In this document: one piece after another, positions 17,448 to 26,400 of the stretch
Layout of the letters: every line of letters starts with the position of its first letter
Numbering within the stretch: the stretch's first letter is position 1
Program-made: the position numbers and the translations under genes
Assembly (NCBI GenBank): GCA_938009275.1
Contig: CALLHY010000062.1
Location: 1-64,000 of the forward strand
Length of the DNA stretch: 64,000 nucleotides
Origin: an uncultured bacterium
GTDB taxonomy: Bacteria > Cloacimonadota > Cloacimonadia > Cloacimonadales > Cloacimonadaceae
Direction of reading: 5' to 3'
The notes under the pieces: generated by a model
Told to the model about the DNA's origin: nothing
The model's input: only the letters and a program-made list of their open reading frames with translations
Database searches by the model: none

Positions 17448-19055
17448 ATGAGTTACATCGTTTTAGCCAGGAAATACCGTCCCCAGAATTTTAAGGAAGT
17501 ATATGCCCAGGAACACGTGACCGAGATTTTGCAAAGCGCAATCTCCTCATCACGCATAGCCCATGCATATTTGTTTACCGGCCCCCGCGGAGTCGGGAAG
17601 ACCTCGCTTGCCAGAATTATGGCCAAAAGCCTGAATTGCGTTAATGGCCCCACCACCGAACCCTGTAACATTTGTTCGAATTGCACGGAGATAACCTCTG
17701 GCACTTCCACCGATGTTATTGAGATAGACGGTGCATCAAACACCAGTGTGGACGATATTCGTGAGCTTCAGCGTGAGCTGCTATACGCCCCCAGTGGTTC
17801 AAACTATAAGATTTACATTATCGACGAAGTGCACATGCTGTCCAAGAATGCCTTTAATGCGCTGTTAAAGACACTGGAAGAGCCTCCCGACAAGGTGGTA
17901 TTCATCTTTGCCACCACAGAGCCACACAAGGTGCTGCCCACCATTATTTCACGTTGTCAGCGCTACGATTTTAAGCGTATCCCCATAGAGGCAATTGTAA
18001 GCAGGCTGCAAGACATCAGCCGCGCCGAGAACATAACAATTGACAATGAATCCTTATACCTTATTGCCCGCAAGGCAGATGGTGGTATGCGTGATGCTCT
18101 CTCTCTTATGGATCAAGCCATATCATATTGCATGGATAACATCAAGATAGATAAGGTGCGTCAGATATTTGGGCTTATTCCCAATCAGCTATATTACGAA
18201 CTTATGATGCTGATAAAAGATGCCAATGCCCAGGAGCTAATCGGACATCTGCATAGCGTTTTCGACCAGGGTATCGACCTTCAGGAGTTTATAAACAACA
18301 TGCTGGAGTTCCTTCGCGTATTAATCTTGCGAAAACTGGGCGTGGCAGTGCAGGACGTTAATCCCGATGAACTCTCCATCTTCGATGAGCTTGCGCAAAT
18401 CTATAACCAAAATAAGCTGATGTATATGATGAGCTACCTTATTGCCTGTAAAACAGACCTGAAAACCAGCTCTAACCCATATCTGATACTTGAAGCCTTA
18501 ATGATAAAGCTCTGCCGCATGGACGAAATGGAAGATGTGGCAAAGCTAATCACCAAGCTATCTGAGGGCAGCCCGATTAATTACACAACTGCTGCTGCTC
18601 CTCCACAACGCCAAACCCCTCAGCAATATAGCAAGCCCCAGTCCAATACCTACCAGGCTCAAGAGCATCACGAGGAAGAAGCCTTTAGCAAGATGGACTG
18701 CAATCAGGAAAATATAGACAAGCTTTGGCCAAGAATAGTGGCACGCATCCGTAAGCACAGCTCAATGTGCGCACTGGCCTTGGACAAGGCACTTGCTAAA
18801 GAGGCAAAGGGAAGACATCTGCTGTTAACCTTGGATTCGCCAACCACTCTTAGCTCCATAAAAATGAATCAGGACAAGATAAATGCAATTCTCAGCGAGC
18901 TCTTCCTTCCCGCTCCGGTTATCGAACTCAGCCTTGTTAGAAAAGAAAGCCCAACTAAAGTAGATATTCACCGCCGCACCTTGGATGATGTGAAAGCCGA
19001 AAGCCCGGAGATTGCCAAATTTATTGAGCTTACCGATTCTATCTTGTCTCAGTAA
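17448..19055 (+). CDS. dnaX: DNA polymerase III subunits gamma/tau
   Basis: 535 residues. Clamp-loader AAA+ ATPase. The N-terminus MSYIVLARKYRPQNFKEV is typical; Walker A GPRGVGKTS, the zinc-binding Cys set (CVNGPTTEPCNICSNC), Walker B IDEVHMLS, sensor 1 ATTEPHKVLPTI with SRCQRYDFKRI all follow in order. Residues about 385-430 are a Gln/Pro/Ala-rich linker, then a C-terminal domain. The start at 17448 has GGGAGGATTG immediately upstream. No A6G-type slippery site was seen in the linker, so a frameshifted gamma form is not predicted. Followed after 4 bp by the glycosyltransferase gene. Confidence 0.96.
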   Translation: MSYIVLARKYRPQNFKEVYAQEHVTEILQSAISSSRIAHAYLFTGPRGVGKTSLARIMAKSLNCVNGPTTEPCNICSNCTEITSGTSTDVIEIDGASNTSVDDIRELQRELLYAPSGSNYKIYIIDEVHMLSKNAFNALLKTLEEPPDKVVFIFATTEPHKVLPTIISRCQRYDFKRIPIEAIVSRLQDISRAENITIDNESLYLIARKADGGMRDALSLMDQAISYCMDNIKIDKVRQIFGLIPNQLYYELMMLIKDANAQELIGHLHSVFDQGIDLQEFINNMLEFLRVLILRKLGVAVQDVNPDELSIFDELAQIYNQNKLMYMMSYLIACKTDLKTSSNPYLILEALMIKLCRMDEMEDVAKLITKLSEGSPINYTTAAAPPQRQTPQQYSKPQSNTYQAQEHHEEEAFSKMDCNQENIDKLWPRIVARIRKHSSMCALALDKALAKEAKGRHLLLTLDSPTTLSSIKMNQDKINAILSELFLPAPVIELSLVRKESPTKVDIHRRTLDDVKAESPEIAKFIELTDSILSQ

Positions 19056-19059
19056 CGGC

Positions 19060-20166
19060 ATGTTTACTTATATATTCGGCATTTACACACTAATATACGT
19101 AGCCTTTCTGGCTTGGCTGGAAAGAGGAGCTTTTGCTATCTGTAAGGCAGACAAAGCCAAGCCTGAGCCGGATAGCCAGCAAGCTATATCCATAATAATA
19201 GCAGCAAAAAACGAGCTGCCCCATCTACCGCATCTGCTATATTCCCTTGCTGCCATGCGCTATCCTGATAGCTGCTATGAAGTGATAATAGTAAATGATC
19301 ATTCCAGCGACGGAAGTGCAGAATACTTAGTCACGCAAAGCATTGTGCCCAACCTGAGAGTGATAGATTTCACCTGGACACAAGATGGTTTGGTAGGTAA
19401 AAAAGCCGCCATTCAACAGGGCATAAACGCAGCCAGGTATAACATCCTTGCCTTCACTGATGCCGATTGTCTTGTTCCGCCTAATTGGCTAAAGGAAATA
19501 AACCGAAGCATGACCGAAGAAACAGACTATCTGCTTGCCTACTCGGTGATGCAGCGCACTCCCACCGGTTCAGCATTTCGGCTAAAAAACTTCGAGCGCG
19601 GAGTTTATTATGCCTTAGCCGCTGCCGGCTTGCATTACCGCATACCCTTTACCAGCAGTGCCTGCAACATGGTTTATCGCAAAAGCGTGTTTGAGGCGTC
19701 AGGCGGTTTTGACGGCATAGGTCATTTGCTGTCCGGTGATGATGACCTGCTGCTTATGAAGATGATGCCCAATATCCGCAAGGCAGCCTTCAATCCCAAC
19801 CTTAGAATGCAGGTGTGCTCTATAGATGGCACCGATGCTGCCAAGCATCACCAAACCAACATCCGTCGTGCCTCCAAGTTCTTGCTTCATCCCTGGTGGC
19901 TACAGCTAACCTCAGCTTCGGTATTTGTTTATTTCTGCTTGTTTTACTGGAGCTTGTTCAGTGCTATATTTGGGCAGCCCAATGGCATCCTGGTGCTTAG
20001 TTTAATAATGAAAACAAGCACCGAGTTTAGCTTTTGCCTCCACCATTTCAGGCGCATTGAGCAGGCTAAACTCGGTGCTCTATATCCTGTTCAAATACTG
20101 CTGTTTCCCGCGCAGTTCATATTCTATGCTTTGCGGGGAACCTTGGGCAGGTATAGCTGGAAATAA
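19060..20166 (+). CDS. Membrane-associated family 2 glycosyltransferase
   Basis: 368 residues. An N-terminal membrane segment (FTYIFGIYTLIYVAFLAWL) precedes a GT-A fold: ISIIIAAKNELPHLPHLL, IIVNDHSSDGSAEYL, the DxD-like FTDADC, and DDDLLLMKM near 225. Two or three C-terminal membrane segments follow (about 285-350). This architecture is that of inner-membrane GT2 enzymes that extend or modify lipid-linked or cell-surface glycans. The start at 19060 is four bases after the dnaX stop, so the two are co-transcribed. Substrate unknown. Confidence 0.85.
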   Translation: MFTYIFGIYTLIYVAFLAWLERGAFAICKADKAKPEPDSQQAISIIIAAKNELPHLPHLLYSLAAMRYPDSCYEVIIVNDHSSDGSAEYLVTQSIVPNLRVIDFTWTQDGLVGKKAAIQQGINAARYNILAFTDADCLVPPNWLKEINRSMTEETDYLLAYSVMQRTPTGSAFRLKNFERGVYYALAAAGLHYRIPFTSSACNMVYRKSVFEASGGFDGIGHLLSGDDDLLLMKMMPNIRKAAFNPNLRMQVCSIDGTDAAKHHQTNIRRASKFLLHPWWLQLTSASVFVYFCLFYWSLFSAIFGQPNGILVLSLIMKTSTEFSFCLHHFRRIEQAKLGALYPVQILLFPAQFIFYALRGTLGRYSWK

Positions 20167-20167
20167 T

Positions 20168-20416
20168 CTACATTTCTATAAGCTGTGCCTGCACGTAGTC
20201 AATAGCGTTCAGAGCGCTTATCATTCCGCTAATTTCTTCGGTTTTACCTTCCACTTCCAGCACAACCAGTCCGTCGTTGGCGCAAAACTCTTTGGATACT
20301 TCATGCAAGCCAAGGCGAACCTTGATATTGCAACCATAATGGGTTAGCACTTCTTGCACTTTGGTGGCTTCACTGCTGCGATGATCGATTTTTACCAGTA
20401 TAACTTTGTAGGTCAT
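20168..20416 (-). CDS. Small ACT-like (TM1266-like) protein
   Basis: 82 residues with a beta-alpha-beta ferredoxin-like/ACT pattern: YKVILVKIDHRSSEATKVQE, RLGLHEVSKEF, DGLVVLEVEGKTEEISGMIS, ALNAIDYVQAQLIEM. The arrangement (strand, helix, GCNIKVRLG strand, LEV strand, helix, terminal strand) resembles the TM1266 family, annotated as iron-only hydrogenase system putative regulators. No hydrogenase gene is present in the window, so the role is open. It follows glnS by 14 bp on the same strand and is probably co-transcribed; it converges with the glycosyltransferase gene with a single base between. Confidence 0.6.
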   Translation of the reverse strand: MTYKVILVKIDHRSSEATKVQEVLTHYGCNIKVRLGLHEVSKEFCANDGLVVLEVEGKTEEISGMISALNAIDYVQAQLIEM

Positions 20417-20430
20417 GGGTCACCTCTTTC

Positions 20431-22137
20431 TTATTTATTGGCTTTCTTTGTGTAGCTATCTTTTAGTGAAACAATGCGATTAAACACTGGTTTGCCTGCC
20501 TCGCTGCACTTATCCACATGGAAGTATGCAGTACGCAAGAACTGGAAGCTTTCGCCAGGCTTGGCATTTGCCAGCATAGCTTCTGCCATGCAGCTTTTAT
20601 TTACCACAAGGGAAGCTGGATTAATATAGTCCTTATAGCTCTTGCCTTCTTCTATGTTGCCCATATCGGGCAGGGTGAACAGGCGGTCATACAAACGCAA
20701 TTCAATTGGCACGGCATGAGCTGCGGAAACCCAATGCAGGGTTCCTTTCACCTTTCTACCGTCAGCTGTTCCGCCTCCACGAGACTCAGGGTCGTATGTG
20801 CAAAGTAGCTCTACCAACTGGCCATTGGCGTCTTTTATTACTTCATGGCACTTAATGTAATAGGCATGCTTTAGCCTTACCTCATTATTCATGCTAAGCC
20901 GGAACCAACCTTTGGGCGGCTCTTCGGCAAAGTCTTCCCGCTCAACATACAGATTACGGCTAAACAGCACTTTCCGCATTCCCGCATTGCTATCCTCGGG
21001 ATTGTTTTCCGCATCCAGCTCTTCCACCAAGTCTTCGGGATAATTGGTGATGGTTAGTTTAATGGGATTCAGCACTGCCATAGCGCGTTTTGCCGTTTTA
21101 TTCAGCTCTTCACGCACGCAGAACATCAGCAGCTCATCATCCACCATAGAGCTGGCTTTGGCTACGCCAATCCTATCGGCAAATTCACGTATCGCTGCGG
21201 CAGGAAAGCCACGTCTGCGCATTCCGGCGATGGTGGGCATACGGGGATCATCCCAACCCTGCACCAAGCCGGTAGTAACCAGCTCCAGGAGCAGCCGTTT
21301 ACTCATCACCGTATAGGCAAGATTTAGCCGTGCAAATTCTATCTGCTGTGGGTGGCAGGGAATTGGCAACTGATCTAAAAACCAATCGTATAAAGGCCTG
21401 TGGTCTTCAAATTCCAGAGTGCAAATGGAATGCGTAATGCCTTCCAGGGCATCAGAAATGCAATGCGTGTAATCATACATGGGATATATCTGCCAATCAC
21501 TTCCCGTGCGATGGTGATGCGTCTGTTTAATGCGATAGATTACCGGATCACGCATGTTCAAATTGGGTGAATTCATGTCTATCTTTGCCCTAAGGCTGCG
21601 GCTGCCATCCGGAAACTTGCCATCGCGCATAGCTCTGAATAGCTCCAGATTTTCTTCTATACTCCTGTCTCGATAGGGGCTGTTCTTGCCGGGAACGGTT
21701 AAAGTACCCCGGTGTTCGCGTAATTCAGCTAGACTGAGATCACATACAAATGCCTTTCCCTCGGTAATAAGATATTCGGCAAATTCATAAAGCTTATCAA
21801 AATAGTCCGATGCATAGTATAAATGCTCGTTCCAATCGAAACCCAGCCACTTCACATCGTCCATTATGGAATCTACATATTCCACATCTTCTTTCACTGG
21901 ATTGGTGTCATCAAATCTAAGGTGACAACGCCCCTTATAGTCCCTTGCCAAACCGAAGTTCAGGCAAATGGACTTGGCATGTCCTATATGCAGATAGCCA
22001 TTTGGCTCTGGGGGAAAGCGGGTAACTATCCCGCTGTGCTTGCCACTTTCCAAATCCCTGTCTATTATAAACCTGATAAAGTTCGAAACAGGCTTGCTTT
22101 CAGTGGCCTCACCCGTCTTAAGGTCTGTTGTTTCCAT
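20431..22137 (-). CDS. glnS: Glutaminyl-tRNA synthetase
   Basis: 568 residues; class I aminoacyl-tRNA synthetase charging tRNA-Gln directly. HIGH motif in FPPEPNGYLHIGHAKS (about 42-57), RFDDTNPVKEDVEYVD, the tRNA/ATP motif VMSKRLLLELV (KMSKS equivalent), and the C-terminal anticodon-binding beta-barrels (AEEPPKGWFRLSMNNEVRL, TLHWVSAAHAVPIELRLYDRLF). The GlnRS rather than GluRS identity follows from the length and the EFEDHRPLYDWFLDQL stretch. Most bacteria instead use GatCAB; presence of GlnRS suggests an ancient acquisition from eukaryotes via other bacteria, as described for this family. Confidence 0.95.
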   Translation of the reverse strand: METTDLKTGEATESKPVSNFIRFIIDRDLESGKHSGIVTRFPPEPNGYLHIGHAKSICLNFGLARDYKGRCHLRFDDTNPVKEDVEYVDSIMDDVKWLGFDWNEHLYYASDYFDKLYEFAEYLITEGKAFVCDLSLAELREHRGTLTVPGKNSPYRDRSIEENLELFRAMRDGKFPDGSRSLRAKIDMNSPNLNMRDPVIYRIKQTHHHRTGSDWQIYPMYDYTHCISDALEGITHSICTLEFEDHRPLYDWFLDQLPIPCHPQQIEFARLNLAYTVMSKRLLLELVTTGLVQGWDDPRMPTIAGMRRRGFPAAAIREFADRIGVAKASSMVDDELLMFCVREELNKTAKRAMAVLNPIKLTITNYPEDLVEELDAENNPEDSNAGMRKVLFSRNLYVEREDFAEEPPKGWFRLSMNNEVRLKHAYYIKCHEVIKDANGQLVELLCTYDPESRGGGTADGRKVKGTLHWVSAAHAVPIELRLYDRLFTLPDMGNIEEGKSYKDYINPASLVVNKSCMAEAMLANAKPGESFQFLRTAYFHVDKCSEAGKPVFNRIVSLKDSYTKKANK

Positions 22138-22362
22138 TTTTTTGTCCTTGTCCTATTATTCCAGATTTCACTTTTTTGCCTATCATAAATCCCGTCAAGC
22201 ACAATCACAATCGTACTCATGCATAACTGTGGAATTATTACCCATTGTGGCTAATATCCTCTCTTTGGGGCTGTGGGCAAGGTGAAGTGATACTTTAATA
22301 TAGTATGCGCATATACAAGCAATACAATGATATATGATGGACTATTTAGAGAACTTGCTGTT

Positions 22363-22378
22363 TGGCACGGCTATTGCA
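22363..22378 (+). promoter_or_regulatory. Sigma-54 (-24/-12) promoter
   Basis: TGGCAC (22363-22368), GGCTA, TTGCA (22374-22378). This matches the sigma-54 consensus TGGCACG-N4-TTGCA with GG and GC exactly 10 bp apart. Predicted start of transcription is near 22388-22391, about 25 bp before the ATG at 22416. Confidence 0.8.
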
Positions 22379-22415
22379 ACTATAATGAAGCATAATCATT
22401 AAATAAGGATGAAAC

Positions 22416-22751
22416 ATGGCTATTAATGCAAGAACGGTTCTAAAGACAGTGGAATTAGAAAGCTATATCAAGAAAGACTTCCTGGATAAGAGCTTCAACA
22501 AGTCCGGTCTCTGTGCCTTTTGCAGTAGAAAAGTGCTGTGTTGCCTTAGCAGCAGTTGCGGTCTTGTTTACGATTGTGACGACTACGACGCCGGGGAAGA
22601 AGCTTCCGGCACGCTAACTTTCAGCTCGCTAGACCTTAGCAAAGAAGAAGAACCCGAAGAATCAGGACTCTGTGCCCATTGCCAAAATCGTGAGATATGC
22701 CAGCTAAAGCGTATCAATGGCGGTGTATGGCACTGCGAAGAGTATCTATAG
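22416..22751 (+). CDS. Duplicated Cys4-module protein (likely metal-binding)
   Basis: 111 residues. Two copies of an identical cysteine pattern, C-x2-C-x5-C-x11-C followed by [DE]-x-Y: C33, C36, C42, C54 (ending CDDYD) and C86, C89, C95, C107 (ending CEEYL), a 53-residue period. Each begins GLCA[FH]C. C43 and C48 are extra in the first module. Such a pattern would bind Zn or an Fe-S cluster; no other domain is visible and there is no signal peptide, so it is cytosolic. Ribosome binding site AAGGAT, sigma-54 promoter just upstream and a strong terminator just downstream make it a monocistronic, activator-dependent gene. Short proteins with a GLCxxC...GGVWxCEEY pattern occur in other anaerobes as uncharacterised proteins (from memory). 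Confidence 0.8.
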   Translation: MAINARTVLKTVELESYIKKDFLDKSFNKSGLCAFCSRKVLCCLSSSCGLVYDCDDYDAGEEASGTLTFSSLDLSKEEEPEESGLCAHCQNREICQLKRINGGVWHCEEYL

Positions 22752-22797
22752 AAAGCTATTAACAAGTTTTAAACGACACATACCTCAACACACACAT

Positions 22798-22821
22798 GGG
22801 GGCTCCCCGCCCCCTTTTTTT
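22798..22821 (+). terminator. Strong terminator after the Cys-module gene
   Basis: GGGGGC (22798-22803), loop TCCCC, GCCCCC (22809-22814), then T7. Confidence 0.9.
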
Positions 22822-23164
22822 GCGTTAAGAGTTAAATGTTAGGCGTTAGACTCAGGTAAAAGGCAACATCAATACCAAGCCACTTGTGGACGACATAATT
22901 GCTTATTTAACAAAGAGGAATAGAGTAAGAAGAGATTACCATAACAGGCTAAGCGTAGCCTCTGTCGACCAGGAGCTCAATAGCCCTTGGGGAGGTGATG
23001 TCACTCTCCTCAATCACTCCTCAATCACTCCTCACACATTCTCTGAAAAGGAGAATGGGAACGACAGATGAGTGATGCGGTGTGATGGAGTGGTGATAGT
23101 GTGATGATGGAGTCGTATTTGTGTGTTTATATAGTTATGATTGTGTTTGTTTGTAAGGGCTGGA
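22822..23164. other. Gene-free region, purine-rich on the plus strand
   Basis: No credible gene; short low-complexity GTGATG-type repeats occur around 23067-23112 and a single GGGAACGACAG at 23056-23066 foreshadows the tandem array that follows. Confidence 0.5.
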
Positions 23165-23182
23165 TTCCCGCCTCCGCGGGAA
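23165..23182. repeat. Short GC-rich palindrome TTCCCGC-CTCC-GCGGGAA
   Basis: A 7-bp perfect stem (23165-23171 with 23176-23182) in the context CTGGATTCCCGCCTCC. Very similar palindromes are scattered in many bacterial genomes as REP-like elements (from memory). It merges into the 22-bp tandem array. Confidence 0.6.
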
Positions 23183-23254
23183 CGACAGGAGAGAAAGACG
23201 GGAACGACAGGAGAGAAAGACGGGAACGACAGGAGAGAAAGACGAGAACGACAG
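23178..23254. repeat. 22-bp tandem repeat, 3.5 copies
   Basis: Unit GGGAACGACAGGAGAGAAAG plus AC, at 23178-23199, 23200-23221 and 23222-23243, exact, then a partial copy to 23254. The first unit begins inside the palindrome's right arm. Confidence 0.9.
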
Positions 23255-23274
23255 AATAACACACCGTGAACGAG

Positions 23275-23344
23275 AACGACAAAGAAAGAACGGCAAAGAA
23301 AGAGCGGCAAAGAAAGAACGACAAGGAAAGAACGACAAGGATGG
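23275..23344. repeat. 14-bp tandem repeat, 5 copies
   Basis: Units AACGACAAAGAAAG, AACGGCAAAGAAAG, AGCGGCAAAGAAAG, AACGACAAGGAAAG, AACGACAAGGATGG. The shared core AACGACA relates them to the 22-bp array just upstream. Confidence 0.9.
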
Positions 23345-23478
23345 TGTGCATGAAAACTAAGGGCTCAACGATCGATACCTGTTAAATGCTTTCATGGTTC
23401 ATAAATTGCTTGACTTATACTAACGTCGGTATTCCACTGGTTCACATGATAAATAATTCGCAATATATAGGAGTATGA

Positions 23479-26400
23479 ATGAAAAACACGTTAGTTACAG
23501 TGATAATTCTGTTGCTTTTATGTCCGCTCTTCGCATTAGTTGAGGAGACTGCATCGCTAAAGAACTTCATGTTTGGTTCCGAGCCAAATTGTCAGTATGA
23601 TAACTGGGTCTCACACATAGCAGAAGGCATAGCTTATCCTGGTTATAATACCTATGCACCCTATGACAGGCAAATGACCGGCTTTGGAGCTTATGTTACT
23701 CCTTCCACAGCGCAGATTAATTCTTGGGGAAGCATAATAGATTATTTCCTGGCGGGTCAGTATGATCTTGCCGAGTCTGCTATTGCTACTGCCGGCTTCC
23801 CATATCAGGTGGTGAAGTTCAATGACACCGATAGCGCAAAGACTTTCTACATGCTCCGCGAACTACCCAATGGAAGCTATGTAGATAACAACAACACCAC
23901 CGATACTTATGATGACGAAATCGGAGCCTTTGCCTACGGTTGGGGTTTATATATCTACAATCCCGATGGGACCAGACCCGTGGTATTAACCGTTCCCCAT
24001 CCTACAGACGACTTTCCCACTCCCTTCATCGGTTATGAAGCCTTCCAGCTTTGGGATGCTAAGTTTCTAATGATAACCGGTGCCGGAAGAGAAGTTAAAT
24101 GGACACAGGTAGGCACCTATAACAATTCTAAATCGCTTTCCGACCCCACTCGGGTAACAGTTCATCCCTATAACACTGCCTACAAGAAGTTCGCAGATCA
24201 AATCAGAGCCGAATTCGGCATCACCGAGTTTTCACCTCAGTTTCACTCCTACGACTGGAATACTCACGCTGGATATGCCAGCAATCAGATTTCCGCGGGC
24301 AACAACAAGCTTTGCCCAAATCTGCCTATCCGCGACTTATCCAGCCTTAAGAATGACCTGATTAACAAGGGTAATCATGTTATGATTCCCGCTAATACCA
24401 TTGGAATACATAGCGATGTGTATCTGAACGACTATTATGCGGTAAACTACTCGGTTCATGACTTCACATTCAGCGATGATGAACAGGAGTATGCAGTTAA
24501 TAGTAGCATAGACCTTCCGGCTTATCAATACAATCAGCAAATGCTTTACACCCTTAGCGGTTGGAACGATTATGATACATACGAACCATTCTTCCATGTG
24601 GAAATGGATGAGCTTCCCAATTGCTATGAACTAACTGAGAATACCTATAAATGGTTCTATGGTTGGGATGAGAATCTCCAGCGTTGGGACTACAGCAATC
24701 TGATGACCAACTTCAATGCCTACTATATGCGGTGGGTGCGTGATCTGGACACGGTGATGGACGATATGTTCAACATGAACGACATGCTAGCTCCTACTAC
24801 ACCTACCGGGTTATACGTTCAAAATCAATCGCTTACATCCATCACTCTGGCATGGACTAAAACAGATTCTTACGACTTTGACACCTATGAGATTTTGTAT
24901 GCTACAGAGCCGATATCAGAAAGTAATTATCTTGTCTTTAACCGGGACAATGCCGTTCTGCTTGCCTCGCCTGATTGCCAGTCGATAACCGTTACCGGCT
25001 TGGATAATGCAAATAACTACTTCTTCAAGATTCGTGGTAAAGATAAAAATGGCATTTACTCAGGCCTTTCAAATGAAGTAACCACCATTCCGGCTCCCGC
25101 CAATGTTACCAGTTTCACAGCTCATGGCATGGATGCCAGCGTAAGACTATATTGGAGCGTGTCTGGTCAGGTTAGCAATCAGGGATTTAGCGTGTATCGC
25201 AAAGGCAGCGTAGGCGATTTTGTGCTTATTGATTCATATTTAAGCAATCCTGCCCTGTCCAATTCTGGAGCAAATAGCTTCACCTGGTGGGATTATGACG
25301 TGGTTAACGGCGATGCCTGGACGTATTTGATAAGCTCTACAAATCTGAATGGCATGGAGTTCTATCATAATTATCCCGCGAGTGCCATGCCTCTGCCTAT
25401 CCTAAATCTTACCATCAGCAATACCGGCGCAACTATGCAAGATCAGATAAGCTTTGCACAAAATCCTTTTGCAACTGATGGACAGGATAGCTATTTTGAC
25501 GTAAGCAAGAGTGCTCCCTCGGGAGCAAGCTATGTGTGGGGCGGATTCTGGGAGCAGTATTGGGGTCAGAATGGTACCAATCTCTCGCGTGAGGTTAAAG
25601 GTGGCTACAATCTGGATTTAGACGTAAAAACCTGGGTAGTCCGCTTTGCTTCCACGCTAACAAATCAACCCTTGTTCATAAATGTATCCAACAACATTAG
25701 CAGAGCTGAAAAGCTATACCTGTATGATAATGGAACAGGTACCTGGCATAATCTGGCAAGTGGGCCTTATCAGTTCCAGGTTAGCAATACCAACTTTAGA
25801 ACCATGACCCTGCATTGGGGTAATGTGCAGCCCAAGATTACCCATAGTGCACAAGCCAATCGTATTTATCAGGGCAATACAAGTGCTACCTTCAATTGGA
25901 GCAGTGCCAATGCCTTCTTGATCGATAGCATGAGTTTGTATATCAAGAATGACACAGATAGCTTGTTGCTGGCAGATCAGGTGGCGGGGACTACCACATC
26001 TTTTAACTACACTTTCCCGCAGAATGTGGATATGCAAAAGGCTAAGTTCATGATTGACGTACACGCAGTGGATGGATTGGTTACTACCTATGCATCTAAC
26101 TACACTTTCGCGCTTGTACCTTCTATGAATCTTCACTTTACTGAAGCAGGATGGCAAACCAGAAGTTCATCATGGACAAGCCTGAATCCCACTGTTGAAA
26201 CTGTCTTTGGCACTGGTGCAACCGCCCTAAGCTATCTATCTGAAACCGAATGGTTGCCCCAGACTGAGTTCTTGTATGGAACAGCCTATTGGGTAAATAG
26301 TCCAGACTTTAGCTTTTATAGCTCCACAGCTCCGGTTAGTACTGGCGAAGTGAACTATTCCTTACAACAGGGATGGAACTTTATCCCAAATCCACATCTG

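Noticed and set aside
17700..18700. Programmed frameshift in dnaX
   Set aside because: No A6G or similar slippery heptamer with a downstream stem was found in the linker region.
23165..23344. CRISPR array
   Set aside because: The units are contiguous without spacers and no cas genes are present.
23032..23351. Overlapping minus-strand frames with Ser/Phe/Leu-rich repeats
   Set aside because: They are read-throughs of the 22-bp and 14-bp tandem repeats in several frames at once; no single frame is favoured and no start signal is seen.
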